Assembly (NCBI GenBank): GCA_016209605.1 | Contig: JACQVS010000244.1 | Location: forward strand, 1 to 35,980 | Direction: 5' to 3' | Length of the DNA: 35,980 nucleotides | DNA from: Planctomycetota bacterium | GTDB taxonomy: Bacteria > Planctomycetota > UBA8108 > JACQVS01 | Shown: positions 23,759-31,342 of the stretch, piece by piece | Numbering within the stretch: the first letter of the stretch is position 1 | How the letters are laid out: each line of letters begins with the position of its first letter | The notes under the pieces: model-generated | Told to the model about the DNA's origin: nothing | The model's input: the letters and a program-made list of their open reading frames with translations, nothing else | Database searches by the model: none | Made by a program: the position numbers and the translations under genes

Positions 23759-24610
23759 ATGAGCGCGACGGATCAAAACCAGGCCCAAGTCCAGCTTCTC
23801 GGCCGGATTTCCATCCGCGCCAAGCTGCGCGCCCTCAGCGGCCTGTCGATCGGCGGCGGCGATCTTTACTCCGGATGCAGCGGCCTCGACCAGACGGTCG
23901 TCCGCGATCCCATCACCCGCGAGCCTTACGTTCCCGGATCGAGCTTGAAGGGGAAAATGCGCTCCTTGACCGAGCGGGCCCTCGGCTTGAATCTCAAGGA
24001 GGTGGAGCGGCCCCAGGATCCCCGCCAGCAGCGCTTCATCCACCTCTGCGGACGCGCCGAGGATTATCAAGGGTCGGGTGTTCTGCCGGGGTACAGAGGC
24101 TGCCCCGTCTGCCACCTGTACGGCAGCTCCCCCAGGAACTTCGCCGTCCTGCCCACCCGGCTCCTCACCCGCGATGCGTTCCTCCATCCCGACTCGAGGG
24201 TGATGCTGCTCAAGAGGACCGCGGAGCTGCCGTTCACCGAGGTGAAGACGGAAACCCTGGTCGACCGGATCTCGGCCGCCTCGACGCCGCGGCAGCGGGA
24301 GCGCGTCCCCGCCGGCGCCGTCTTCGAGGCCAGCTGGTCGCTGGCCTGCTACAGCCGCGGCGGCGAGGACTTGCAGGACCACAAGCTCCTGGCGCTCTTC
24401 TTCGCCGGCCTGGCGCTCCTCGAGGATGACTACCTCGGCGGCCAGGGAAGCCGCGGCTACGGCCGGGTCGCCTTCGAGGAGGTGCAAGCCTCGGTGCTGC
24501 AGACCCGCGCCTTGTCGCCGGAAGCTGCGCAGCTCCTCGAGGGCTTGAAGGGAGCGCGCACCGTCGCGGAAGTACTCAAGGTCACCGGCAATCCTATGCA
24601 GAAAAGCTGA
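23759..24610 (+). CDS. csm3: Csm3 backbone RAMP subunit, target-RNA endonuclease
   Basis: The 283-aa protein has the Csm3 features: LSIGGGDLYSGCSGLDQTVVRDP with Asp44 at the catalytic position, then YVPGSSLKGKMRSL, a cysteine-containing CPVCHLYG segment, and the closing glycine-rich YLGGQGSRGYGRVAFEEV. Several Csm3 copies form the backbone on the crRNA and cut target RNA at 6-nt intervals with the conserved Asp. That Asp is present, so RNA cleavage is predicted to work. A strong ribosome site (AAGGAAGGAG) precedes the ATG, which directly follows the csm2 stop. It is longer than many Csm3 proteins (~220-250) because of an N-terminal tail and a C-terminal extension after the glycine-rich loop. 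Confidence 0.93.
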   Translation: MSATDQNQAQVQLLGRISIRAKLRALSGLSIGGGDLYSGCSGLDQTVVRDPITREPYVPGSSLKGKMRSLTERALGLNLKEVERPQDPRQQRFIHLCGRAEDYQGSGVLPGYRGCPVCHLYGSSPRNFAVLPTRLLTRDAFLHPDSRVMLLKRTAELPFTEVKTETLVDRISAASTPRQRERVPAGAVFEASWSLACYSRGGEDLQDHKLLALFFAGLALLEDDYLGGQGSRGYGRVAFEEVQASVLQTRALSPEAAQLLEGLKGARTVAEVLKVTGNPMQKS

Positions 24611-24617
24611 AAGCGCC

Positions 24618-24745
24618 AGAAGAAGAAAATAAAACCGCCAAGACGCCAAGACGCCAAGAACGCCAAGATAATACGCAAAGCGAAATACAGAGCGCTGGAT
24701 GATCACAAAAAATCTCCGCACCCTGAAGATAAGTTGTGATGGATT
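24618..24745. repeat. Dispersed ~125-bp intergenic repeat, copy B, inside the csm operon
   Basis: This is the second copy of the element at 12550-12669. It has an identical AGAAGAAGAAAATA start, then four tandem ACGCCAAG-type octamers (one more than copy A), then a diverged right half ending near TTGTGATGGATT. It occupies nearly all of the 147-base gap between csm3 and csm4, the only real gap in an operon whose other genes overlap or abut. It ends 12 bases before the csm4 ATG, which has no clear ribosome site. It is therefore probably an insertion into the operon. Whether it affects csm4 expression is unknown. Confidence 0.65.
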
Positions 24746-24757
24746 AATTTAAAATAC

Positions 24758-25828
24758 ATGGCCTCCTCGACCCGCCTCCTCACTCTTCAGCCGGCGAGAT
24801 TTTTTTCCGCAGGAGCCCGCGACCCGGCGGCCGGCGCGTGGATCCACTCCGACACGCTGATGGCGGCCCTCTGCTCCACCGCCATGGAGACGGGAGTGCT
24901 GGCCGAAGTATTCCAGGACGGCGCTCCCCCTTTCCTGGTCTCTTCGGTGTTCATCGAGATCGGCGGCGTGCGCCTCTATCCCCGGCCGCTCGGACCGCCT
25001 CCGGGGCCGCTTCCGGAAGGTCCAGAAAATTCTCCGGAGCGCCAGGACTTCCTGCGCGCCTGGAAAAGCACCGCCTGGATCAGCGAGGGGCGCCTCGAGG
25101 CGCTCTGCGAAGGGCGGCGGGTGCGCTACCAGCCTGCCGAGGCGCCGGTCTGGTGCCTGGAGTCGGAGAGGGCGACGGTCGATCCGCTGCCGCGGACTTT
25201 TCTTCAGGCCGGCAACCGGGTCGACCGCCTGGGAGGCGGAGCGGATCTCCTGAAGCTTTCCTTGATCGCGCTCCCTGAAGGGGCGCGCCTCTTCTTCCTG
25301 ACCCGCCTGGCCGATGAGTCGATGCGGCCGGACTTCGACGAGCTGGTGACGCTCCTGGGCCAGGCCGGCCTGGGCGGACGGCGCTCCTCCGGAAAGGGCC
25401 AGTTCGAGCTGGCCTGGTCGCGTCCGGCGCCCGGATTTCTCGAGGTCGAGGGTGAGCGCGGCCAAGCTTTTCCCGAGGAGCGGAGCGAGGGACCTTCGCG
25501 CCGCGGCTCCGGACGCTGGGTCCTCCTGTCCCTCTATCTCCCCAGCCGCGCCGAGGTGGAGCGGGGCGTCATCGAGGGCGCGGCCGCCGAGACGCTCTGG
25601 CGAGTCGGATGGATCCACTCGAACGGCGGCCCTCAGGCCTGCCGCAAGCGGCCGGTGCGCATGCTCAAGGAGGGAACCTTGCTTTCCGGCCTCCCCGGCG
25701 ACATCTCCGGAGAAGTGCGGAATGTGGCCCCCCCATCCTTCACCCGCCATCCGGTGTGGCGGGACGGACGGGCCTTCCTGGTCCATTGCCCCGGCGCCGC
25801 CGCTCCAGCCGCCAAGGAGGAGCCATGA
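24758..25828 (+). CDS. csm4: Csm4 RAMP subunit (crRNA 5'-tag binding)
   Basis: The 356-aa protein fits Csm4. ARFFSAGARDPAAGAWIHSDTLMAALCS matches the family's N-terminal 'F......IHSDTLFSAL'. FLVSSVFIEIGGVRLYPRPLG follows, then TFLQAGNRVDRLGGGAD in the middle. The glycine-rich loop is GLGGRRSSGKGQFE near residue 205. Csm4 caps the crRNA 5' end and contacts Cas10. The C-terminus carries a second RAMP-like fold with VGWIHSNGGPQACRKRPVRMLKEG. The stop overlaps the csm5 start by four bases (ATGA). The ATG follows an AT-rich run after the dispersed repeat and lacks an evident Shine-Dalgarno sequence. Confidence 0.9.
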   Translation: MASSTRLLTLQPARFFSAGARDPAAGAWIHSDTLMAALCSTAMETGVLAEVFQDGAPPFLVSSVFIEIGGVRLYPRPLGPPPGPLPEGPENSPERQDFLRAWKSTAWISEGRLEALCEGRRVRYQPAEAPVWCLESERATVDPLPRTFLQAGNRVDRLGGGADLLKLSLIALPEGARLFFLTRLADESMRPDFDELVTLLGQAGLGGRRSSGKGQFELAWSRPAPGFLEVEGERGQAFPEERSEGPSRRGSGRWVLLSLYLPSRAEVERGVIEGAAAETLWRVGWIHSNGGPQACRKRPVRMLKEGTLLSGLPGDISGEVRNVAPPSFTRHPVWRDGRAFLVHCPGAAAPAAKEEP

Positions 25829-26910
25829 AAGCGAGCCGGCAGGTGGAGAGCTTCACCCTGCAGATCCGGCCCTTGACCCCGTTCCTGGTGACCTCCGGGA
25901 GGAAGCTCCAGCCCTTCGACTACGTCCTGGCGCATCAACCGCGCACCGGAACGCCGCTCATCCGCGTGATCGACTTCGAACGCCTCATCGAGGATGAAAA
26001 AATCCCCCTGGAGAAGAAGATGGAAGTGGTCGAGCGGCGAGGCAGCTGGAACCTCGATCGCTACTACCGCTACACCCTCCTCTGCGCCTTCAAGAGGATC
26101 GAGGAGAGGGCCGAGCTGCTCGAGTGCCTGCGCGATGCGGGCGGCAGCCCCATCCTCCCCGCCTCGTCGATCAAGGGAACCATCCGCACCGCCCTGGCTT
26201 TCTCTTTGCTCAAGGACCGGCGCGACCTCCTGCAAAGCGAGTTCGGCCGGATGCGCGACCGCCGGGAGCGCCCCGGCCTGGGTCTGGAGAGGCGGCTCTT
26301 CGGGGAATCCCTCGGCGAAAATGCTCTGCGCTGCATCCGCGTTGCCGAGCCACCGTGCGGGCACAACGCCGACATCCGCGCTTACGAGGTCGGATTGATG
26401 ACTTCCGGCAGGACCGGCTTCCACAGGAAGTATTCCTTTTACGCCGAGGCGTGGGATGCGGCGATGAAAGATCCAATCTCCGCTTCCGTATCGCTCGAGC
26501 TTTTTCCAAACGTCAACCGCGCCGGTGGGAAGGAAAGCGAACCGCTGGCCACCAAGGAAAAGCTGCTGGGAGCCCTGAAAAGCTTCTCGAATGCCCTCAT
26601 CGAGTCGGAGAAGCGCTTTTACGCGGCCTTCTCGCCCCGCGAGCTGGAGGGGCGGTGGAGCCAGCTCGTCCACCGGGCCGAAGGCCGCATCCTCCTTCCG
26701 CTGGGATTCGGCTCCGGCTGGCATGCCCGCACGCTGGGGCTCCTCTTCAATAAAGATGACCTCGCCCGGCGCCTCAAACCCTTCTTGTCGCCGGATCGCC
26801 AGTACATGGAAAAGGGCGGCGCCGTGTTTTACCCGAAGTCGCGCCGCTGGATCCTGAGCGCCGGATGGCCGGAAGCCCCCCTCGGCTGGACGCTCTGGTC
26901 GATCGCTTGA
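25825..26910 (+). CDS. csm5: Csm5 RAMP subunit (crRNA 3'-end)
   Basis: From the ATG overlapping csm4 the product is 361 aa, normal for Csm5. Features: FTLQIRPLTPFLVTSGRKLQPFDYV at the N-terminus (family 'L.PV.IGSG....P.DY'), GSPILPASSIKGTIRTAL, NALRCIRVAEP, and FGSGWHARTLGLLF in the C-terminal part (family 'G.GSG...KT'). Csm5 sits at the crRNA 3' end and helps recruit trimming nucleases. A ribosome site AGGAGG precedes the start. It is the last recognisable member of the operon. After it comes a T-rich stretch (26911-26982) and no CARF, Csm6, cas1/cas2 or repeat array. Confidence 0.88.
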   Translation: MKASRQVESFTLQIRPLTPFLVTSGRKLQPFDYVLAHQPRTGTPLIRVIDFERLIEDEKIPLEKKMEVVERRGSWNLDRYYRYTLLCAFKRIEERAELLECLRDAGGSPILPASSIKGTIRTALAFSLLKDRRDLLQSEFGRMRDRRERPGLGLERRLFGESLGENALRCIRVAEPPCGHNADIRAYEVGLMTSGRTGFHRKYSFYAEAWDAAMKDPISASVSLELFPNVNRAGGKESEPLATKEKLLGALKSFSNALIESEKRFYAAFSPRELEGRWSQLVHRAEGRILLPLGFGSGWHARTLGLLFNKDDLARRLKPFLSPDRQYMEKGGAVFYPKSRRWILSAGWPEAPLGWTLWSIA

Positions 26911-26982
26911 TTTTTTTACCGGCTCTTAAAAATTTTTCACCAGGCCTAATTTTTTTTCGCGGTTCGGTCGATATCGTGGGGC

Positions 26983-27642
26983 ATGAATCCATCTCCAAAT
27001 CAAACCGATGCGCCCAAGACTTACAAGCGGAAAAAGAAGCTGATTTTTCCGGACATTCAGTTGAAGATCATTCTGGGAACCTTGTTTGTCGGGGTCATCG
27101 GCATCTTGATCAATTTCCAGATGGGCCTCCTGGGCTTGTGGGCCATCAATCAAAACGCCTCTTCAACCATCGAAGGGACGCTCGAGCAGATCAAAGGCCT
27201 GTTCCTGAAGGAGTTCCTGGTCTCCTTGTGCATCCTCATCCCGCTGTCAATTTCCGTCGGGGTGGTTTACTCCTTCCGCTTCTGCGGCCCGCTTTACCGC
27301 TTCCGCAAGTTTTTTATGGAGTTTCCCGAGGGGCGGTGGGACGCCGCCGTGTCCCTGAGAAAAGGAGACCAGCTCCACGACCTGAAGGATTCCATCAACC
27401 TCACCTTGAACTCCCTGCGCGACAAGATCTGCAGCCAGAACGAGGTCCTGAGAGAGGTCCGGAAGGTTTTCGAGACGGCGGCCTCTCCGGCCGGCGGCTC
27501 CGAGCCGGTCGAGAGGTTGAAGAGCTTGATCGACGCCGAGATCCGGCACTTCGAGGCCAAGCTTGGAAAGGGAGCGCCGGCGGCTCCGGAGGGCGCCCGG
27601 CCGTCCGCCCCGGTGGAAGAAAAAATCCTCACGCCCGCGTAG
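26983..27642 (+). CDS. Two-TM membrane protein with HAMP-like linker
   Basis: The 219-aa product has a basic N-terminus (KTYKRKKKLIFPDIQ) and a first membrane helix (IILGTLFVGVIGILINF). A periplasmic loop (~20 residues, including INQNASSTIEGTLEQIKG) follows, then a second helix (FLVSLCILIPLSISVGVVYSF). After it comes a HAMP-like region: GPLYRFRKFFMEF...GDQLHDLKDSINLTLNSLRDKI. A short coiled tail ends in a proline/alanine-rich stretch. No kinase or methyl-accepting domain is attached, so it is a minimal HAMP receptor-like protein of unknown partner. Its last 14 bases overlap the convergent enolase-family gene. Confidence 0.7.
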   Translation: MNPSPNQTDAPKTYKRKKKLIFPDIQLKIILGTLFVGVIGILINFQMGLLGLWAINQNASSTIEGTLEQIKGLFLKEFLVSLCILIPLSISVGVVYSFRFCGPLYRFRKFFMEFPEGRWDAAVSLRKGDQLHDLKDSINLTLNSLRDKICSQNEVLREVRKVFETAASPAGGSEPVERLKSLIDAEIRHFEAKLGKGAPAAPEGARPSAPVEEKILTPA

Positions 27643-29041
27643 CGACTCTCTTGACCGGGGCAGGCAGCTCTCTCTCGATCTCCTCCAGCCGATAGCCGAA
27701 GCCCGGCCCGCGGATCGACGACAAATCCACCTTGCCACCCCGGCGGCGATAAATCCCCGGATGGATCTTCGCCTCCGGCGCCGAGGCCTCCGGATAGAAC
27801 TGCATGGCGTTGGTCTCGACGCCCATGATGGTGCCGGCGTGGGCCGCCAGGAGCACGTGCGGGATTTGCGCCAGCATCGGATTGGTGAGGTCCTGCACCA
27901 TCAAGGTCATGCCGTGAGCCTTGGCCCACGAGAGGCTGAGCAGCGCCCCCGTCTGCGTCTTGCACGTCTTCAAGGCGACGCCCGTCCAGCCGAGTGACCT
28001 TCCCAGCCTGATCCGCTGCCAGTCATGGGCGCTTTCATCCATGAAGAGCGGTTTGCGCGCCGACACGCTGCGCACGTCGATCCGGAAGCGCTCGAGGTCG
28101 TAAGGAAACGGCTGCTCGACGTAAAGGAGCATGCCATGGAGGCGCGGCTCCTCCTCCAGCAGGCGGTCGAGGATGGCGTTGACGTAAGCCGGATCGGTGA
28201 CGGTGCAGTTGAAGTCGGCCGAGAGCCAGCGCGCCCCCTCTTCAACCGCGATCCTGCCGGCGCTGACCAGGCGCCCGTAGTCCCAGGCCGCGTCATCGCC
28301 TCGGAGCTTCACCTTCAAGCAGCGCAGGCCATCGCGGCGGATCCAGTCGGACAGGAGGACCGGATAGCCATCGCGCGGCTCGCCGCCGGTGAGCTCCGCG
28401 CTGGCAAGCGGGTCCTTGCCGCCGACCAGGTGCCAGGCGGGAAGCTCCCGCGGGCGGGGAAAGGCCAGGAACTCCTCCGGGTACTTGCCGGCGAAGGAGA
28501 CCTCGGATCCTTCCGCTGGCGTGAGATAAGAGGCCAGATCCCTGCTCATGTACCGGCCGTTGTAGGTCTCGTAGACGGGAAGGCCGTTCAGCTTGCCGAA
28601 GGCGTCATGAAGGGCGAGGTCGAAGGCCGAGCACGAGACCAGGGCGGCGAGCCAGGGCATCGGCTCCGAGCCGCGCCGCCGGGCGTTGAAGGCCTCAAGC
28701 AGATCCGCCAGGCGCTGCTTCTGAAAATCGTGCCCCACCTCGAGAGGATGGCCGGCGGCTTCAAAGCGCGGCCAGGCCTCCGCCTGCTCCATGCAGAAGT
28801 CCACCAGGGCCCGGTGCCGCTCCTCGTGGGGAAGAGCGCTCGGCCAGGCCCACTGGACGCTGAGCGGGGTCTCGCCCCAGCCCTCGGCCCGGCGGCTGTC
28901 CATTCCCTCGACCGTGAGACCGACGCGCGCGCAGGTGACCGAGGTCAAGGTCTCCGCCCCGAACTTGAGCGGCACGCGGGTGGCGATGGGAAGGAGGTAA
29001 AGCGCCGCGGCAACGGGCCGGGCGTCGGTGCTCTTGGACAT
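27629..29041 (-). CDS. Enolase-superfamily enzyme (mandelate racemase/muconate-lactonizing type)
   Basis: The 470-aa protein carries the barrel signatures of the superfamily: CLKVKL with Lys243/Lys245, ADFN with metal ligand Asp276, YVEQPF with Glu309, MDES with Asp335, and ALKTCKT with Lys358 on the later strand. These residues abstract a proton alpha to a carboxylate and bind Mg2+ through three acids. The capping domain is N-terminal. The enzyme is longer than typical members (~370-400), with extra insertions such as the 120-170 and 195-230 parts. The substrate (an acid sugar, dipeptide or other carboxylate) cannot be assigned. Similar long members occur in planctomycetes, to my knowledge. 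Confidence 0.8.
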   Translation of the reverse strand: MSKSTDARPVAAALYLLPIATRVPLKFGAETLTSVTCARVGLTVEGMDSRRAEGWGETPLSVQWAWPSALPHEERHRALVDFCMEQAEAWPRFEAAGHPLEVGHDFQKQRLADLLEAFNARRRGSEPMPWLAALVSCSAFDLALHDAFGKLNGLPVYETYNGRYMSRDLASYLTPAEGSEVSFAGKYPEEFLAFPRPRELPAWHLVGGKDPLASAELTGGEPRDGYPVLLSDWIRRDGLRCLKVKLRGDDAAWDYGRLVSAGRIAVEEGARWLSADFNCTVTDPAYVNAILDRLLEEEPRLHGMLLYVEQPFPYDLERFRIDVRSVSARKPLFMDESAHDWQRIRLGRSLGWTGVALKTCKTQTGALLSLSWAKAHGMTLMVQDLTNPMLAQIPHVLLAAHAGTIMGVETNAMQFYPEASAPEAKIHPGIYRRRGGKVDLSSIRGPGFGYRLEEIERELPAPVKRVATRA

Positions 29042-29061
29042 GATCCATTCAAGGCCGTCAA

Positions 29062-29547
29062 TTACTTCGGCGCCGGAGGGCTGGCGCTGCCTTTCAGCCT
29101 GCGGGCGCGGAAAGACATCACCAGGTCGGCGTAGATCTTGGCATCCTGGTCGGTGGCGAAGAGGATCTGGCTGATGATGGCGTCGTCGGGGGCGCGCAGG
29201 AAGATGTAATGGTTCTCGTAGATCTCGAGGCGGGCGATGTTGGCATAAAAGATCTGCATGAAGCTGGGCGTGTATCCCATGTGGACGCCGTAGGGTCCAA
29301 TGATGGGCTGCTGCCAGTGGTAGTTGAAGAAGTCCTCGGCGACGTTGACGGCGTTGATGCGCGGCGCCGAGGCCCGCGTCATCACCTCTTGCAGGCGCTT
29401 GCCGGCCTCCTCGAAGCCGAGCTCATCGACCATCTTCTCCTGCGGCTGATAGTCGATGACCGCCACGCAGCCGCCGCTCAAGGCGCTGAAAACCCCACCC
29501 CCCACTGCCGCCAGCCAAGCTCCTCCGACCATCGCACGACGATTCAT
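29062..29547 (-). CDS. Small exported protein, possible lipoprotein
   Basis: The 161-aa product starts MNRRAMVGGAWLAAVGGG, a signal with a twin-arginine-like pair, and has a Cys at 27 (ALSGGC) that is a weak lipobox. The mature part (KMVDELGFEEAGKRLQEVMTRA...IARLEIYENHYIFLRAPDD..) is a small alpha/beta fold I do not recognise. The start at 29547 is chosen because GAGGAG lies seven bases upstream; the ATG at 29553 is too close to it. It may be co-transcribed with the enolase-family gene 20 bases downstream. No function is suggested. Confidence 0.65.
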   Translation of the reverse strand: MNRRAMVGGAWLAAVGGGVFSALSGGCVAVIDYQPQEKMVDELGFEEAGKRLQEVMTRASAPRINAVNVAEDFFNYHWQQPIIGPYGVHMGYTPSFMQIFYANIARLEIYENHYIFLRAPDDAIISQILFATDQDAKIYADLVMSFRARRLKGSASPPAPK

Positions 29548-29610
29548 AGGCATACTCCTCTTCCGGAATGGTTCTCATCGAAAGTCCGGCGCATCCGGCT
29601 CTGGAGAATG

Positions 29611-29638
29611 CTTATACTTTTCAGAGGGAAATAGTCAA
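29611..29638 (-). promoter_or_regulatory. Candidate sigma-70 promoter for the small exported protein and enolase gene
   Basis: On the minus strand TTGACT (29638-29633) and TATAAG (29616-29611) are separated by 16 bases, 5/6 matches each to the consensus. The predicted transcript begins about 55 bases before the start at 29547. The rest of the 29548-29790 intergenic stretch holds the leader of the sigma-factor gene on the other strand and no further gene that I can see. Confidence 0.45.
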
Positions 29639-29790
29639 CAGGAAATTCACGGTTCTGCTCTATCCTTATCCTTCTTTTACTTCTGATTGCCGGCCGCCAC
29701 GGCTGAAATTGCTGTTGCAACCGGGCTTCGTTTCGGCCCTAAGGGGATGGGGTGGCCCATCACCTGCCCATCGTTTGGGAATTTTGAAGC

Positions 29791-30417
29791 ATGGTCCAAG
29801 GAAGTTCCAACAGCGCCTTCGCAAAGCGCCTCGCCAGGGCCAGGGCGGCCAGCGATCTCGGCGAATTCGGCGCGCTCATCGCCGATTTCCAGCACTGGCT
29901 CCTGCTGCTGGCCCGGCTGGAAATCGACCAGGGTTTGCGGGCCAAGGTCGATCCGGCCGACCTGGTCCAGGAGGTCCTGCTGCAGGCGTGCCGCGATCGC
30001 GCCCAGTTCCGCGGCGCCACCGAGGCGGAGCTGGCCGGCTGGCTGCGCAAGATCCTCGCCCACGTGCTGGCCCACGAGGTGCGGAAGTACAAGGGGACCC
30101 AAAAGCGGGATGTGGAGCTGGAGCTGGCCATCGACCAGAACCTCGAGCGCTCATCGGCCCACCTGCGCGTGCAGATCCTCGATACGGGGACCTCCCCGAG
30201 CGGGCGCGCCATCAAGGAGGAAGAAGGGATTCTATTGGCCCGAGCGCTGGCCCGGCTGCCGGATGATCGCCGCGAGGTCATCGTCCTCCGCAGCCTCAAG
30301 GAACTCCCTTTCGAGGAAGTCGCCAGGCGTCTCGGGAAATCCACGGGGGCGGTCCGCATGCTGTGGTTGAGGGCCCTCTCGCGCCTGAAAGACGGGGTGA
30401 AAGCATGGAACCCTTGA
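29791..30417 (+). CDS. ECF-type RNA polymerase sigma factor
   Basis: The 208-aa product has a sigma region 2 (KVDPADLVQEVLLQACRDRAQF, then LAGWLRKILAHVLAHEVRKY). Region 4 forms a helix-turn-helix (LPDDRREVIVLRSLKELPFEEVARRLGKSTGAVRMLWLRALSRL). The 'DPADLVQE' and 'H.L..E.RKY' forms are those of ECF groups expanded in Planctomycetota, usually encoded beside a Ser/Thr protein kinase. That is the case here: the kinase fragment begins 13 bases before this gene's stop. It probably responds to a kinase-linked signal; the regulon is unknown. Confidence 0.88.
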   Translation: MVQGSSNSAFAKRLARARAASDLGEFGALIADFQHWLLLLARLEIDQGLRAKVDPADLVQEVLLQACRDRAQFRGATEAELAGWLRKILAHVLAHEVRKYKGTQKRDVELELAIDQNLERSSAHLRVQILDTGTSPSGRAIKEEEGILLARALARLPDDRREVIVLRSLKELPFEEVARRLGKSTGAVRMLWLRALSRLKDGVKAWNP

Positions 30418-30941
30418 TCGATAAAAACGAGCAGCTTCTCAAAGCGGTTGAGGAGTGCGAGAAGCGCATCCGGCTGGGGGAAACCCTCGACCGGGAGGAA
30501 ATCCTCGAGCGGCACCCGGAGATCCGCGAGGAGCTGGCCTCGTGCCTCTCCGGCCTCGAGCTGGTTCACCAGGCCGGAAAGGTCGTCGAGTCGAAGAAGA
30601 CCTTGGAGACCGCGGAGGTTGAAGCTTCCATACCGCTCCAGATCGGCGACTTCCGCCTCCGCCGCGAGGTGGGCAGAGGTGGCATGGGTATAGTTTATGA
30701 GGCGGAGCAAATTTCTCTAAACCGGCGGGTGGCGCTGAAAGTGCTGCCTTTTGCCGCGGGGCTGGACCACAAACAGATCCAGCGCTTCAAGAACGAGGCG
30801 CAGGCGGCGGCGCAGCTCCACCACACCGGCATCGTCCCGGTCTATTCGGTGGGCTGCGAGCGCGGCGTTTACTATTACGCCATGGAATACGTCCTCCACT
30901 CCAAGGAATCTGTAAACCCTGAAAACACGCGAACCTCATGA
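30405..30941 (+). pseudogene. Serine/threonine protein kinase, truncated after the N-lobe
   Basis: The 178-aa frame has an N-terminal region of about 75 residues typical of planctomycete kinases (EEILERHPEIREELASCL). A kinase N-lobe follows: glycine loop GRGGMGIVYEA (~90-100), catalytic Lys112 (RVALKVLP), helix-C Glu131 and a hinge YYYAMEYV (~157-163). It then leaves the kinase fold and stops after 15 unrelated residues. The HRD, DFG and substrate-binding lobe are absent, so it cannot be an active kinase. The break is at ~30893, within a 14-bp direct repeat. It overlaps the upstream sigma-factor gene by 13 bases, the usual arrangement. Confidence 0.8.
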
Positions 30942-30978
30942 TTTCAGGGAATACTCCCCGTGGTAATACGTCCTCCAC
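30886..30978. repeat. 14-bp direct repeats flanking a small hairpin at the kinase break point
   Basis: AATACGTCCTCCAC occurs at 30886-30899 and again at 30965-30978. Between them lies a perfect inverted repeat CCCTGAAA (30917-30924) / TTTCAGGG (30942-30949). The first repeat is the last kinase-coding sequence. The second continues into an open frame reading LHELCEIREVTETEGELPG, which I do not recognise. The pattern suggests a small insertion or a recombination between repeats at the junction with the AT-rich region. Confidence 0.5.
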
Positions 30979-31342
30979 GAACTCTGCGAGATCCGCGAGG
31001 TTACCGAAACCGAGGGCGAACTACCAGGAGGAATACGGCGTCCATCTGAAACCTCCTGGAATTTGTCTCTTTCAAACGCGCGCATTGGACTTGAAGTTGG
31101 TGGAGAGATCAACGGGGTAGGAGAGAAACAGTCCGATAACCAAAGCTTCGAGATTATTGTGGTGTCCCGGTAGCTTCAGTAAACGCCGTTTTGATACTTC
31201 CATTGTATATTTAATCAAACGCCGCGATTCTAGCCTTCCGGACAAAAGAAAACCGGTTGTCCTTAATGGGAGGAGGGCATTGTTCGTGCAGTGCGTGTTC
31301 CCGGCGTGACGTAGCAACCGATTAAGAAAACAGGTGGCAGCA
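30979..31342 (+). other. Intergenic stretch without a supportable gene
   Basis: A frame from the second 14-bp repeat runs to about base 31174 without similarity to any family I know, so it is not called. Beyond it the composition turns AT-rich. AAACGCCG occurs twice (31181-31188 and 31217-31224). The end holds the AGGTGG ribosome site of the next gene. No RNA gene is evident. Confidence 0.4.

Noticed and set aside
23108..24721. Long antisense frame under csm2-csm3, including a YLGVLGV peptide
   Set aside because: It is the reverse reading of csm genes and the dispersed repeat; the YLGVLGV peptide also appears antisense at 12.6 kb for the same reason.
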